NCBI RefSeq assembly: GCF_002741015.1
Contig: NZ_CP016617.1
Span: 124,001-188,000 of the forward strand
Length of the DNA stretch: 64,000 nt
Reading direction: 5' to 3'
Origin: Microvirga ossetica
GTDB taxonomy: Bacteria > Pseudomonadota > Alphaproteobacteria > Rhizobiales > Beijerinckiaceae
Part shown: positions 38,885 through 47,992 of the stretch, one piece after another
Numbering within the stretch: the first letter of the stretch is position 1
How the letters are laid out: each line of letters opens with the position of its first letter
The notes under the pieces: model-generated
What the model saw: the letters and a program-made list of their open reading frames with translations, nothing else
What the model was told of the DNA's origin: nothing
The model's database searches: none
Translations under genes and position numbers: made by a program

Positions 38885-40951
38885 TCAACAAGCCAACCGA
38901 GGGACGGGAGAGAGGCGGTCCACCTTGCCGGCTTTGAGCTTTTGGAACGCGCGCAAGGTCGTGGGGCCATCCGGGAACAGATAGAGACCTGTCTTGGCAT
39001 CCAGTTCAATAGCAATCGTGCCGTTGTAAATGCGGTCATAGATCCAGTGCGGCGTAACGCCGAGCTGGGCCGCGAGTTGGGACACCGTCAGGCAGCCGGG
39101 GATGCGGCGCGGATGCGACTGGCGGCGTTCGCGCAGGATGCCGTGCCGCAGCCGGATGGCCTGAACTGTGCTCGGCAAGACCGCCTGGCGCAGAGGTGAG
39201 CGATGTCCGGCGGCGGTCAGCGCGGCGGCGATGGCCGCATCACTCTCACCCGCGCGGGCGCGCTCGACGATGGCGGCTTCCATCTCGCCGCTCCGTGACA
39301 GTTCAGCGAGCGAGCCAACCGTAATTGGCAGCGCGATCTCGCTCGTCGCGCCGCCGCGCCAGACGAGGCGTAGGGCGATCGTGTCCCGGACGGCACGGTG
39401 GATCACCACCTTGTCGATGAGGCATCGCAGCAGCGCCTTCTTGCGCACCGTGGTGAGGGCCGGTTGCTGCCATAGATCCGGCAGGCGCCGACCGACCTCG
39501 GTAAACGCGGCTTGGAGATCAGGGCCGACACCGAACGGGATGACGCGGCCTTCTTCCGGCGCCGCATCGGCGAGCGCGGCTTCGGCCTGGCGCAAATCAC
39601 GCAACGTTTCCTCCCAGCGCCGCTCGAGTTCAGCCGCGACGAGACGGTTGTCTGGATCGACCTGATCGAACTGCCGTTCGGCCAGCGCCGCCCGGTAGCG
39701 CAGCCGCTCAACCTGTTGCGCTTGAGCCTTCAGCCCGGCTGCGTCTGCCTCGCGCCGGAGGGAAACAGCCTGCGTGTAGGCATCCAACTCGGCGGGGGTG
39801 AGGGCCTTGAAGAAAGCCGCCACGGCCTCGGCATCGACCGGCGCGGCCGGGATGACTTGGCACACCGGAACGCCATGCTGCTGACGAAGATAGTTGCACA
39901 TGTACCGGGCGCCGCCCTTGTACTGGACCACCATCTTGTGACCGCACGCGCCGCAGTAAACCATCCCGTGCAGCAGCGCGGCACCCTCGCGCGGCACGCC
40001 ACGCGTCTTGTTCCGGTCGTACTCAGCGTAATTGTCGCGCAGCATGGCCTCGATCTTCTCGAACGTCGCCCAGCTGATATAGGCGGGGTACTGGTCCTTC
40101 ACGACGATCCTCCACTGCTCGCGCGGGAGCCTCTTTTGCGAGCCTTTGCCTAAGGGCGCTGTGCGGACCGAGCGGGTGCGCCCGTAGACAAAAGCGCCGG
40201 CGTAGGCGGGGTTCTTCAGCACCTGCAGGATGGCCGCAACGGTGGGTGGGCGCCAGACCGTATCGCCGAACCGTCCCCGGCGCGGGATGCTCAGGCCGCG
40301 CTCGTTGAAGGCGTGCAGCACCTTGCTGGCCGAGCGGAGCCGCAGGAAGGTCGTGAAGATCAGATCGAGGCGGGCTTGCACCTCGCGGTCAGGGTTCTTG
40401 ACCACCACACCGCCAGTCTCCCGGACGAGGCCGACCGGCAAGATCAGCGCCAGCTCTCCGCGTGCGGCCTTGTTCAGGAGACCAGCCGTGAGGCGGGCGC
40501 GGATCGTGTGCAACTCGACTTCGGAGAGGGTCCCCTTGAGCCCGAGCAGCAGGCGCCCATTAGCGGTGCCCGGATCATAGACTCCGTCGCGGTCGGCAAT
40601 GAGGCAGTCCCTGTAGCCGCACAGATCGAGCAGTGGGTACCAGTCCGAACAGTTTCGGGTCAGGCGCGTCACCTCGGAGGAGAGCACGATGCCAACCTGG
40701 CCGAGCGTAACGCGTGCGATCAGGTCCTTGAAGCCCTCGCGGTGGACAGCGGCTGCGCCGCTCAGCCCGAGGTCGGCATCGATGATCTCGACGTCCTCCT
40801 CACGCCACCCGAGGCCGAGCGCGCGCCGACGTAGATCGTACTGCAGGCGCAGACTCTCCTGATTGCTCAGCACCTGGTGCGGACTGGACTGGCGGATGTA
40901 GATGACCGCGTGGCGGGCCAGATGCCGGTCGGTGATAAGTTCCGATCTCAT
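38885..40951 (-). CDS. Large serine recombinase of LSR-1 (copy C)
   Basis: 688 aa, predicted protein identical to copies A and B, all domains present. Three identical proteins in 25 kb point to recent spread or to gene conversion among copies. Confidence 0.93.
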   Translation of the reverse strand: MRSELITDRHLARHAVIYIRQSSPHQVLSNQESLRLQYDLRRRALGLGWREEDVEIIDADLGLSGAAAVHREGFKDLIARVTLGQVGIVLSSEVTRLTRNCSDWYPLLDLCGYRDCLIADRDGVYDPGTANGRLLLGLKGTLSEVELHTIRARLTAGLLNKAARGELALILPVGLVRETGGVVVKNPDREVQARLDLIFTTFLRLRSASKVLHAFNERGLSIPRRGRFGDTVWRPPTVAAILQVLKNPAYAGAFVYGRTRSVRTAPLGKGSQKRLPREQWRIVVKDQYPAYISWATFEKIEAMLRDNYAEYDRNKTRGVPREGAALLHGMVYCGACGHKMVVQYKGGARYMCNYLRQQHGVPVCQVIPAAPVDAEAVAAFFKALTPAELDAYTQAVSLRREADAAGLKAQAQQVERLRYRAALAERQFDQVDPDNRLVAAELERRWEETLRDLRQAEAALADAAPEEGRVIPFGVGPDLQAAFTEVGRRLPDLWQQPALTTVRKKALLRCLIDKVVIHRAVRDTIALRLVWRGGATSEIALPITVGSLAELSRSGEMEAAIVERARAGESDAAIAAALTAAGHRSPLRQAVLPSTVQAIRLRHGILRERRQSHPRRIPGCLTVSQLAAQLGVTPHWIYDRIYNGTIAIELDAKTGLYLFPDGPTTLRAFQKLKAGKVDRLSPVPRLAC

Positions 40952-41048
40952 AGATCACCTCTGTGAGGATGGCGGCGACGTCTTCGGCGATCGCGGCGCG
41001 GAGTTCGTCGGGCAAGCGTCTCCAGACGCGTTCGGGTCGCATGGGCAT
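40800..41048 (-). CDS. Small LSR-1 ORF (copy C)
   Basis: Identical to 17439-17687; starts MPMRPERVWRRLPDELRAAI. Function unknown. Confidence 0.38.
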   Translation of the reverse strand: MPMRPERVWRRLPDELRAAIAEDVAAILTEVIYEIGTYHRPASGPPRGHLHPPVQSAPGAEQSGESAPAVRSTSARARPRVA

Positions 41049-41290
41049 GGCGCCACCCCGCACTCGTCGGCCAGGGCGATCAGTTCCTCCAGTGCCTCAC
41101 GTGTCAGCTTGCACGGCGGCTCACACGACGGCCGTGGAGCAAGGCTCGTCGCTCCGATCGGAAGCTTCAGCACCACGCGGTCCCGATAGGCGACGAGAGC
41201 GTGGCCGTCATGCCGGCGCGCGCTCACCGAGACCAGCAGGAACCGGCGGCCGAAGAGCGGGTGCCGCGAATCAGTGACCTCGATCTCAAT
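40955..41290 (-). CDS. DUF5372-like small protein of LSR-1 (copy C), start uncertain
   Basis: Identical frame to 17594-17929, with HPLFGRRF before the first standard start codon (GTG 41227). Confidence 0.42.
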   Translation of the reverse strand: MEIEVTDSRHPLFGRRFLLVSVSARRHDGHALVAYRDRVVLKLPIGATSLAPRPSCEPPCKLTREALEELIALADECGVAPCPCDPNASGDACPTNSAPRSPKTSPPSSQR

Positions 41291-41343
41291 CGAATCCCGA
41301 TCCGCCGGGTTGTGGAAGGGGGTATCAACTGACGCTGTCGTTC

Positions 41344-41412
41344 CAGGCCTCGCAGCAGTGATCGAGAATGTCCGTGTAGGACGTGAACACCCGGTTCGAG
41401 ATCCAGTTCTCC
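41344..41412 (-). pseudogene. IS630 transposase fragment next to LSR-1 copy C
   Basis: Reads ENWISNRVFTSYTDILDHCC-EAWN, identical to the segment beside copy A (17983-18051), cut at the IS66 terminus GTAAGCGGGC (41413). Confidence 0.8.
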
Positions 41413-41640
41413 GTAAGCGGGCAGCTGATGCCGTTCAGGGCTGATAGTTCCACGGCATGAGGGCCTCGATCTCGCGGTTGGGCCACCCGTTGGCGATGCG
41501 TTCAAGCGTTTGGGTCAGCCAGGCGTGCGGATCGACGCTGTTCATTTTGGCTGTCGCCAGAAGGCTCGCGATGGCCGCCCATGTGCGCCCGCCACCATCA
41601 GAGCCGGCGAAGAGCGAGTTCTTGCGTGTGATCGTGAAGC
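41413..41640 (-). pseudogene. tnpC: IS66 TnpC C-terminal fragment (second IS66)
   Basis: The minus strand reads RKNSLFAGSDGGGRTWAAIA, LLATAKMNSVDPHAWLTQTL, EALMPWNYQP-stop, the IS66 C-terminal domain, then the terminus GTAAGCGGGCAGC. Its upstream side is replaced by LSR-2. Sequence differs clearly from the IS66 at 44213. Confidence 0.82.
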
Positions 41641-41663
41641 AGGTTTCATTGTGCACTCCATAT

Positions 41664-43736
41664 TCAAGTGTCTGTAAACATTGGAAGCGTACCCGCATCA
41701 GCAGCGCGACACGGGCGGCCCTTCCGGGCCATCGCAGCTTTGATCGGCTCTGACGCCAGATCGTCGGCTCGGATTTGATACGGTGCACCGGGGACAACCT
41801 GAACAGCCGGAAGCACGCCCGTTTTGATGAGGCGACGTATCGCGTGGTTTGTAACGCCTAACGCCATTGCCGCCTCGGTCATGGTCAGCCATTCGCCGTC
41901 TTTCTCCGCGGATCGATAGGCGTGGATTCCGCGAACGCGCCGAACGGAAGAGACGCGGTGCGCCGTCCAGGTTTTACCTTGGCCGGTAGGCAAGCCCATC
42001 CGATTGAGCGACGCGGCAATATGCTCGTCAGACCAGCGGCCGGCCATGCTGCGCATGACTGCCAGCGCATCTTCCGCTGTCGCGCAGCCGTGTTCGCCGG
42101 TTCGCGGCTTGCGAACACGCAGTTCTGAGTGCTGGCCGCCCCGCCAATGGATCGTGAGCACGACATCACGAACCGTATCGTCGACATCGACAATGATGTC
42201 TGCGATCAACGTCCGGAGCAGTTGCTGACGGGCACGCATCGTCACATCAGGAGTGTTCCAGGCCGCTGACAGGTTTTCCGCCATGTTGGCGAAAGCGCCT
42301 TGATCAACCTCAATGGTCGATGGGGTTCCGGCGGGCTGGCGCGCCTCCAGATCTTGCACGCGGCGTAAGGCAATTTCCCAGTTTCTCTCCAACTGCGCAG
42401 CGATCAAACGATTGTCGGGATCACAGGCAGCATAGCGGCGCTCAGCAAGACCGGCCTCGTAGCGGGCCTGCTTAAGCTCCAGATCGAGGATCTGGCGTTG
42501 ATCATCTTGTCGTTCCCGGTGCATTCGCTCCGCCTCGAACGCGGCCTCAATCGCCAAGGGTTCTACCGCGCGCAACAGTTCACGCGCAACAGCCGCGTCC
42601 ACCCTGGGGCCACCGAAGGTCATGCACCGGGGCAAGCCCATCATCAGGTTGGGCTTGTCGCAGCGATAGACAGGTCGACTTTGCGGATTACCGGTATAGG
42701 CCACGCTCAGTCGCCGCCCGCACCGTCCACACGTCATAACGCCTGACAGCAGTGCCTTGCCGCCACGGCCGGATTTTACCCCGTCGGCGCGACCATAGTT
42801 GTTGAGCGCCAACTGCTTCTGGTTTCGCTCGTATTCCTCCCAGCTGACGTACCCTTCGTGATGATCCTTGATGAACACTTCCCAGGTCCCGACCGGCTTG
42901 CCGTGGCCGTAGCTCCGGCGGGCCCTCCCATCGACAATAGAGGTCCGCTTTTCGCTTTTCCCGTAAACGTACACGCCCGCGTAAAAGGGGTTCTTGAGCA
43001 CGCCGATCACGTTGCGATAGCGGATCGGCAACCAGGTAAAGCTGGTCATGCGGCCCTCATCCGAAGGCCGTGGGAAGTGGATCTGATCAGCCGTCATCGA
43101 CAATAACACCTGTCGCGCGCTGCCGAGTTCGCGGAAGCGGGCGAAGATGAGCCGGATCACCTCCTGCAAGCGCAGATCAGGGTCGAGCCCCAGACCTGCT
43201 TCGCGGTGCCAGATGTAACCGAACGGTACTGACAAGCGCAGCTCGCCCCGACGCGCTTTCGACTTGGCGGCCTCGAGCATCCGTGTCCTGAGCACGCCGA
43301 GCTCAAACTCGCTGATGCTGCCTTTCATACCCAAAACCAGGCGATCGTTGGGCTGGCAGGGGTTGTACACGCCGTCATGGTCGATGACGCGGGCTTCGAC
43401 AAGTCCGCACAACTCCAGCAGATGATGCCAGTCACGGCCATTGCGCGCGAGCCGCGATGCATCCAGGCACAACACAGCGCCGACCTTGCCCGCGCACAAC
43501 CATGCAACCAGGCGATCGAAGCCCGGGCGCGCCACCGTCCCGCTCGCCGATCGGCCCAGATCATCGTCGATGACCTCAATGTCGGCGAAGCCGTGCTGGC
43601 GTGCAAGATCGACGAGATCATATTGGCGCCGCTGGCTCTCCAGATTGGTCATGACCTGGGATTGCGTCGACTGGCGCACATAGACGACGGCCTTGCGCCT
43701 CAGCAGCACCGTCGGGATCAGATCAGACTTCGTCAT
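41664..43736 (-). CDS. Large serine recombinase of LSR-2
   Basis: 690 aa. Catalytic serine in VVYVRQSTQSQ, SRLARNGRDWHH, FELGVLRTRM. Recombinase domain with GVLKNPFYAGVYVYGK, zinc ribbon (TCGRCGRRLS...PRCMTFGG), coiled coil, C-terminal helix-turn-helix (WLTMTEAAMALGVTNHAIRR). Same architecture as LSR-1 but distinct in sequence. Complete. Confidence 0.92.
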   Translation of the reverse strand: MTKSDLIPTVLLRRKAVVYVRQSTQSQVMTNLESQRRQYDLVDLARQHGFADIEVIDDDLGRSASGTVARPGFDRLVAWLCAGKVGAVLCLDASRLARNGRDWHHLLELCGLVEARVIDHDGVYNPCQPNDRLVLGMKGSISEFELGVLRTRMLEAAKSKARRGELRLSVPFGYIWHREAGLGLDPDLRLQEVIRLIFARFRELGSARQVLLSMTADQIHFPRPSDEGRMTSFTWLPIRYRNVIGVLKNPFYAGVYVYGKSEKRTSIVDGRARRSYGHGKPVGTWEVFIKDHHEGYVSWEEYERNQKQLALNNYGRADGVKSGRGGKALLSGVMTCGRCGRRLSVAYTGNPQSRPVYRCDKPNLMMGLPRCMTFGGPRVDAAVARELLRAVEPLAIEAAFEAERMHRERQDDQRQILDLELKQARYEAGLAERRYAACDPDNRLIAAQLERNWEIALRRVQDLEARQPAGTPSTIEVDQGAFANMAENLSAAWNTPDVTMRARQQLLRTLIADIIVDVDDTVRDVVLTIHWRGGQHSELRVRKPRTGEHGCATAEDALAVMRSMAGRWSDEHIAASLNRMGLPTGQGKTWTAHRVSSVRRVRGIHAYRSAEKDGEWLTMTEAAMALGVTNHAIRRLIKTGVLPAVQVVPGAPYQIRADDLASEPIKAAMARKGRPCRAADAGTLPMFTDT

Positions 43737-44200
43737 CGCCCAACTCCTCGACGACGAGGCCGGCGGCCTGCATCAGGATTTGGGCAAGAAGCAGTACTGT
43801 CTTCGCCCGCTCCGCGTCGCGCATCCCGTCCAATCTGCGGGGTTCGAATATCAGGCTCATCTGCCTGCCCGCGATCGGAGCTGACACGTTGTTCTGTTTC
43901 ATCGACTTCCTCCCATGCGAATCTGATTGCGCTCGGGGAGTTTGGGGAAGCAGCGGTCGGCATGACCAGTCTCTTCAGATCGGACAACGCTGCGAGATCA
44001 ATCTGTGGCGGGCCAATTCTCATCTTGGCGCAAGCGATGGGATCTAACATCCAGCCCGGAATCGAGACGACAATGCCAGATGGGCCTTCCACCTGGAGAA
44101 ACCGGCCAGTCGCCCGCTCCTCGACCCGCCGCACGCTGACCTTTCGGCCAAAGTAGGGATGCCAACGATAATGAACCTCACGCTCTTCGCCGACATGGGC
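43733..44200 (-). CDS. DUF5372-like small protein of LSR-2, start uncertain
   Basis: The frame reads VHYRWHPYFGRKVSVRRVEE, SGIVVSIPGWMLDPIACAKM, and a low-complexity tail overlapping the recombinase start by 4 bp. As in LSR-1, the HPxFGR motif precedes the first standard start (GTG 44134), so the true start is unknown. Confidence 0.45.
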   Translation of the reverse strand, partial: AHVGEEREVHYRWHPYFGRKVSVRRVEERATGRFLQVEGPSGIVVSIPGWMLDPIACAKMRIGPPQIDLAALSDLKRLVMPTAASPNSPSAIRFAWEEVDETEQRVSSDRGQADEPDIRTPQIGRDARRGAGEDSTASCPNPDAGRRPRRRGVGR

Positions 44201-44212
44201 AGAATGAACGGG

Positions 44213-44442
44213 CGATGGCGATCGGCAGAAAGAATTTTCTGTTCGCGGGCTCCGATGCCGGCGGTGAGGTCATCGCCGATGCCATGACGCTGATCGAGAC
44301 GGCCAAACTCTGCGGCCTCAACCCACACGACTACCTCGCAGATGTGCTCGGGCGGATCAACGATCACAAGATCAGCCGGCTTGATGAACTTCTGCCCTGG
44401 AACTGGAAGCCCATGGCTGTCCCTCAGGATCAGGCGGCCTGA
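44213..44442 (+). pseudogene. tnpC: IS66 TnpC C-terminal fragment
   Basis: Reads MAIGRKNFLFAGSDAGGEVI, LIETAKLCGLNPHDYLADVL, ELLPWNWKP...DQAA-stop. The rest of the ~500-aa transposase is absent; LSR-2 lies directly upstream. Confidence 0.85.
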
Positions 44443-44444
44443 TC

Positions 44445-44702
44445 ATGGCGGCGATTGCGCACGTACTCACACTGGCTCGCGTCGCCGAACTTCTGGGCGA
44501 GGAGGAGGACCTGCTGCATGAGATTAGCATTGAGATGGAGCCTGAGGACGGCGTGATCGGCGTGCATGGCGTCGGCGACGACTATACCCCCGCCTTCACC
44601 GACTTCGGCATCGAGAACTTGCGCGAACGTATCGAACTCCATAAAGCCGACGCTCGCCGCGCGTCAGACGTCGCGGCTACAAAACTTGATCCCAGGTCCT
44701 GA
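44445..44702 (+). CDS. IS66-associated small protein
   Basis: 85 aa starting 3 bp after the tnpC stop: HVLTLARVAELLGEEEDLLH, ISIEMEPEDGVIGVHGVGDD, FTDFGIENLRERI. Similar small acidic proteins follow tnpC in many rhizobial IS66 elements; role unknown. Confidence 0.65.
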   Translation: MAAIAHVLTLARVAELLGEEEDLLHEISIEMEPEDGVIGVHGVGDDYTPAFTDFGIENLRERIELHKADARRASDVAATKLDPRS

Positions 44703-44715
44703 TCGGCCCGTTACG

Positions 44716-44945
44716 ATTGAACGCCAGAGCACCACTGCCAGCTTGGCGGCTCATACTGACGCGTTCTGTCAGCGGGTCCGCTGTGGCCTTGCCGAGGCTG
44801 ACTTTGAGCGCCGCCGCGCCCTGGTCGAACTGCTGATCGATCGCGTCATCGTCACCGATAGCGACGTTGAGATCCGCTACGTCTTTCCCACCAGCTCAAA
44901 GGGCGAGCGTGAGCGGTTTTGTCTATTGCGTATGGACTATCAAAC
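44716..44945 (+). pseudogene. LSR-3 serine recombinase, C-terminal part
   Basis: From the GATTGAAC repeat the frame reads ERQSTTASLAAHTDAFCQRV, ELLIDRVIVTDSDVEIRYVF, RFCLLRMDYQ. It continues AEIER of the N-terminal part at 1747 in frame across the 8-bp target. Confidence 0.8.
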
Positions 44946-45228
44946 CCGCCTCCTGAATGGAGATGATCGGGAATATCTGTCCGGTTCGAGCCCGCGCTTT
45001 CTCCTGTAGCTGCGTAAACCGCATCAGCAGGCTGGCCACATCGCCGCCGCGCACGCTGTGCTTGGACATCCTCTCGCCGGCCCCTGGAGACAGGGAGGTG
45101 ATCAGCCAGACGGAACGACTGAGACCGTATGTTCTCGGGGTGAAGGCGGCTCACCCTCGCCGTAAGCTGAGATCGGGGGTTGCTTCGGAGTGGCCGAAGC
45201 CGAGCCCCAAGCTTAGCGAGGATGAACC
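44946..45228. other. 5' non-coding region of the following IS110
   Basis: About 280 bp. GCTTCGG (45182-45188) and CCGAAGC (45194-45200) form a 7-bp hairpin with a 5-nt loop, extended by GGGG/CCCC on either side. Possible bridge-RNA element; not folded computationally. Confidence 0.35.
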
Positions 45229-46347
45229 GTGGATCAGCATAGCAGACTTTTCATCGGTCTGGACGTCTCGAAACTGAAGATTTCTGTAGCCGTCGCGGAT
45301 GGCGAGCGGGGTGGTGAGGTAAGATTTTTCGGGGACATCCCCTCAGATCCGGCCTCGGTGTCATCCATCGTGCAAAAGCTGGCCAAGCGAGGAGCAAAGC
45401 TCCACTTCTGTTACGAGGCAGGGCCGACAGGGTACGAACTCTACCGTCAGCTCACCGAGATGGGCCATGATTGTGTGGTAGCGGCACCGGCACTCATTCC
45501 CAAGCGTCCTGGAGATCGCGTGAAGACCAACCGGCGCGATGCGGTCAGCTTGGCACGGTTACATCGTGCGGGTGAGCTGACAGCGGTTTGGGTGCCGGAC
45601 CGCGGGCATGAGGCTATGCGCGATCTCGTGCGGGCCCGCGAAGCAGCCCAGGAGGCTCAAAAGCGGGCGCGTCAGCAGCTTCAGTCGTTCCTCCTTCGAC
45701 ATGGCCGTGTCTATTCGGGCCGCTCATCCTGGTCGCTGGCACATACGCGGTGGATATCGACTCTGACGTTCGAGCATCCGGCGCACTTCATCGTGCTCCA
45801 GGAATACTGCCAGGCGATCGAGGATGCCGAGGTGCGCTTAAAGCGTCTGACCGATCTGATCTCGGAGACCGTCAAATCCTGGACGATGGCTCCTGTCGTC
45901 GAAGCCTATCAGGCGTTACGGGGCGTGTCGTTGATTGCCGCCGTCGTCTTTGTTGCCGAAATTGGCGACATCCGCCGCTTCGAAAACCCCCGCCAGCTGA
46001 TGGCCTTTCTTGGCCTCCTTCCGTCAGAAAGCTCGACAGGTGAACATGTCAAACGTGGCGGGATCACTAAGGCCGGGAACTCACGGGCCCGTCGCATGCT
46101 GGTCGAAGGCGCATGGGCTTACCGCTTCCCTGCGCGGGTCAGTCGAACCAAGCAAGCGCAGTTGGAAGGCCTACCGAGAACTGTTCGCGAAATAGCGTGG
46201 AAAGGTCAGCTCCGCCTCTGCTCTCGCTACCGAACAATGATCCTCGCGGGGAAGCACAAGGCCATCGCGATCACCGCGATCGCGAGAGAAATGGCGGCCT
46301 TCCTGTGGGCGATCGGTCAGGAAGTGCAACCAGCTCACCACGCTTAG
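45229..46347 (+). CDS. IS110-family transposase
   Basis: 372 aa, complete. FIGLDVSKLKIS (D), FCYEAGPTGYELY (E), RVKTNRRDAVSLARL (last D; the earlier position is N, which I believe is normal in this branch), and the C-terminal domain with GVSLIAAVVFVAEIG and LGLLPSESSTGEHVKRGGITKAGNSR. Confidence 0.9.
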   Translation: MDQHSRLFIGLDVSKLKISVAVADGERGGEVRFFGDIPSDPASVSSIVQKLAKRGAKLHFCYEAGPTGYELYRQLTEMGHDCVVAAPALIPKRPGDRVKTNRRDAVSLARLHRAGELTAVWVPDRGHEAMRDLVRAREAAQEAQKRARQQLQSFLLRHGRVYSGRSSWSLAHTRWISTLTFEHPAHFIVLQEYCQAIEDAEVRLKRLTDLISETVKSWTMAPVVEAYQALRGVSLIAAVVFVAEIGDIRRFENPRQLMAFLGLLPSESSTGEHVKRGGITKAGNSRARRMLVEGAWAYRFPARVSRTKQAQLEGLPRTVREIAWKGQLRLCSRYRTMILAGKHKAIAITAIAREMAAFLWAIGQEVQPAHHA

Positions 46348-46584
46348 CCAAGCACCGCAGATCGCGCGCATTCGAAAGAGGAGACAAGATCATCTGCTGA
46401 TGCGCAATCTTGGAGGCAGGGCCCCGGTCGGGGAATCTTCGATGGAACTGAGTGGCCGACTACGTCGATGCCCGTACTAAGATAGAAGCAGCCCCAGGCG
46501 TACACACGGAAATGCGGTATCCAACCCGCGTATAAGAGTTTGCAAACCGTCGTCTTGAGGTCCTGTCTCCGACATTGCGCATTA

Positions 46585-47786
46585 AACTGCATCCAGTTTG
46601 AGAACCATGGTTTTGGGCTTGGATTAGCGGCGGGCGTTCCCATCTGAGGCACTTTCCTCAGATATGGGTGGCGTCATGCTACGGGTTGATTGTGCACGCT
46701 GGGGTCAAACACCGGATGACCTGCGGCGGCTGGCGCTAAACGCACCTCATGCGCGCACCCGCGAGCGCGCGCTCGCCCTCTACGACATGGCTCAAGGAAG
46801 CTGCGCCACCCAGGTGGCGGCACGCACCGGGCGCCACCCGCAGACCGTGATGGGTTGGCTGCATGCCTACCACACACAGGGCCCCGCGGCCCTGGCCTAT
46901 GGCCGCACCGGCGGCCGTCCCCCCTTTGTGCCCGAACCGCCGCCAGTCTCGGCGAGGTCGTGCGCGCGGCCCAGGGTGCGGCGGCCGCGCCGCCCGTAGA
47001 CGGCGCCGATCCGCCGCCTCGCTTCACCCTCAAGCGCCTGGTGGCGTTCGTGCGCGAGCGCTTTGGTCTCAGCGTCTGTCGCGAGACCATCCGGGCGGCC
47101 CTGCACCGCCTCGCGCTGTCGTGGAAGAAGGCCAAAAAGCTGCTCGGCCGCGCGGATCCGGAGCAACGACGGGCTTTCATCGATCGCCTCCCGGACCTGC
47201 TGGCCGGCGCCCAACGCGACCGCCACCTCCTAGTCTATCTTGATGAGGCTCACCTTCACCAAGACACCGATCTTGGTTATGGCTGGTGCGCCCGCGGCCA
47301 GCGGCTGTGGGTGGCCTCCTGCTCGCCCGGGCTCTCGGCCAAGGTGTCGTTCTATGGTCTCTATCTCTACAACGAGGGCGAGGTCCGGCTGTGGCCCTAT
47401 GCCCGCGCCAACGGAGAGCACACGATCGAGGTGCTGCGTCGGCTGCGGGCCGAGGTGTCCGACCGCAAGATCATTCTGCTGTGGGATGGAGCGCCCTACC
47501 ATCGCGCCCAGGCGGTCCGGGCGGAGGCCTCCGATCTGAACATCGCGCTTGTGCCCTTACCCAGCTACAGCCCTGACCTGATGCCCGTGGAGGCGCTCTG
47601 GCGCTGGCTGCGCGAGGACGTCACCTATCACCACTGCCACAGCAGCCCTGAAGATCTCACCCGACGCGTCGCCGCTTTCGAAACCCGCATCAACACGGAT
47701 CCATGCGCCCTGGCCGATCGCCTCTGGGTCAAGGATCAGCTCGACCCCAAGGAGGAAGAACTACGGTTCCCAAAATAGACGCGGTT
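46585..47786 (+). mobile_element. IS630-family element, 1,202 bp
   Basis: The left end AACTGCATCCAGTTTGAGAACC and, reversed, right end AACCGCGTCTATTTTGGGAACC are inverted repeats. TA flanks both (46583-46584, 47787-47788). A right-end fragment recurs at 63816-63922. Confidence 0.85.
46664..47778 (+). CDS. IS630-family transposase, two frames (-1 shift)
   Basis: The first frame has the helix-turn-helix (VAARTGRHPQTVMGWLHAYH) up to YGRTGGRPP. The second frame continues ASLGEVVRAAQGAAAA, KLLGRADPEQRRAFID and the DDE core: D in VYLDEAHLHQD, D in LLWDGAPYHRAQ, E in LMPVEALWRWL. They cross at a C-run (CCCCCC TTT, about 46919-46927). ATG 46676 is a likelier start than 46664. Confidence 0.82.
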
Positions 47787-47992
47787 TAGCTACACTATGC
47801 AGGACCAGCCATGATTGGCGGGATGAACAGTCGTGGCCATGCCGCTTGCATTTGAACATAAGAGTTCCATTGAGATAAAGATTGCGCCAAGATTAGTGCG
47901 GATAGCAGTCGGCTCGGATCCGGGTTCAACTGACATGGGTCGCCTCCAGCGTGAGTGGATATCGCAACCTCACTCTGCCAGAGAGCAGATCG

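Larger units (their letters stand above)
38862..41343 (-). mobile_element. LSR-1 copy C, 2,482 bp
   Basis: Same length, orientation and target (IS630 EAWN/KLTN) as copy A. Ends at the GA dinucleotide on both sides. Confidence 0.88.
38775..41412 (-). mobile_element. IS630 fragment carrying LSR-1 copy C
   Basis: The left IS630 end (TATACCAACCGGCGC) and C-terminal tail (38795-38861) match copy A's host base for base as far as I compared. The other side continues 69 bp into the IS630 gene (41344-41412) before an IS66 end cuts it off. The outer flank differs from copy A, so this is a separate IS630 insertion. Confidence 0.85.
41641..44212 (-). mobile_element. LSR-2: second large serine recombinase element
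   Basis: About 2.57 kb between two IS66 tnpC C-terminal fragments, with the recombinase and a small upstream frame as in LSR-1. The ends are approximate; a GA near each junction (41636-41637, 44214-44215) would fit the LSR-1 pattern but is not proven. Confidence 0.65.
44213..44715 (+). mobile_element. IS66-family element, right part
   Basis: The tnpC C-terminus and a small downstream gene, ending CGGCCCGTTAC at 44715. Reversed, the end GTAACGGGCCGAT matches the left end at 1746 (GTAACCGGCCGAT). GATTGAAC follows at 44716-44723. Confidence 0.78.

Noticed and set aside
44716..45009. Plus-strand frame as a stand-alone small gene
   Set aside because: It is the C-terminal part of a serine recombinase continuing in frame from the half at 1747-3124; the last ~20 codons are random read-through.
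45520..45545. KTNRRDA as a catalytic D to N mutation in the IS110 at 45229
   Set aside because: I believe N is usual at that position in this IS110 branch, unlike the KNDAANAEA case, where the sister copy in the window has D.
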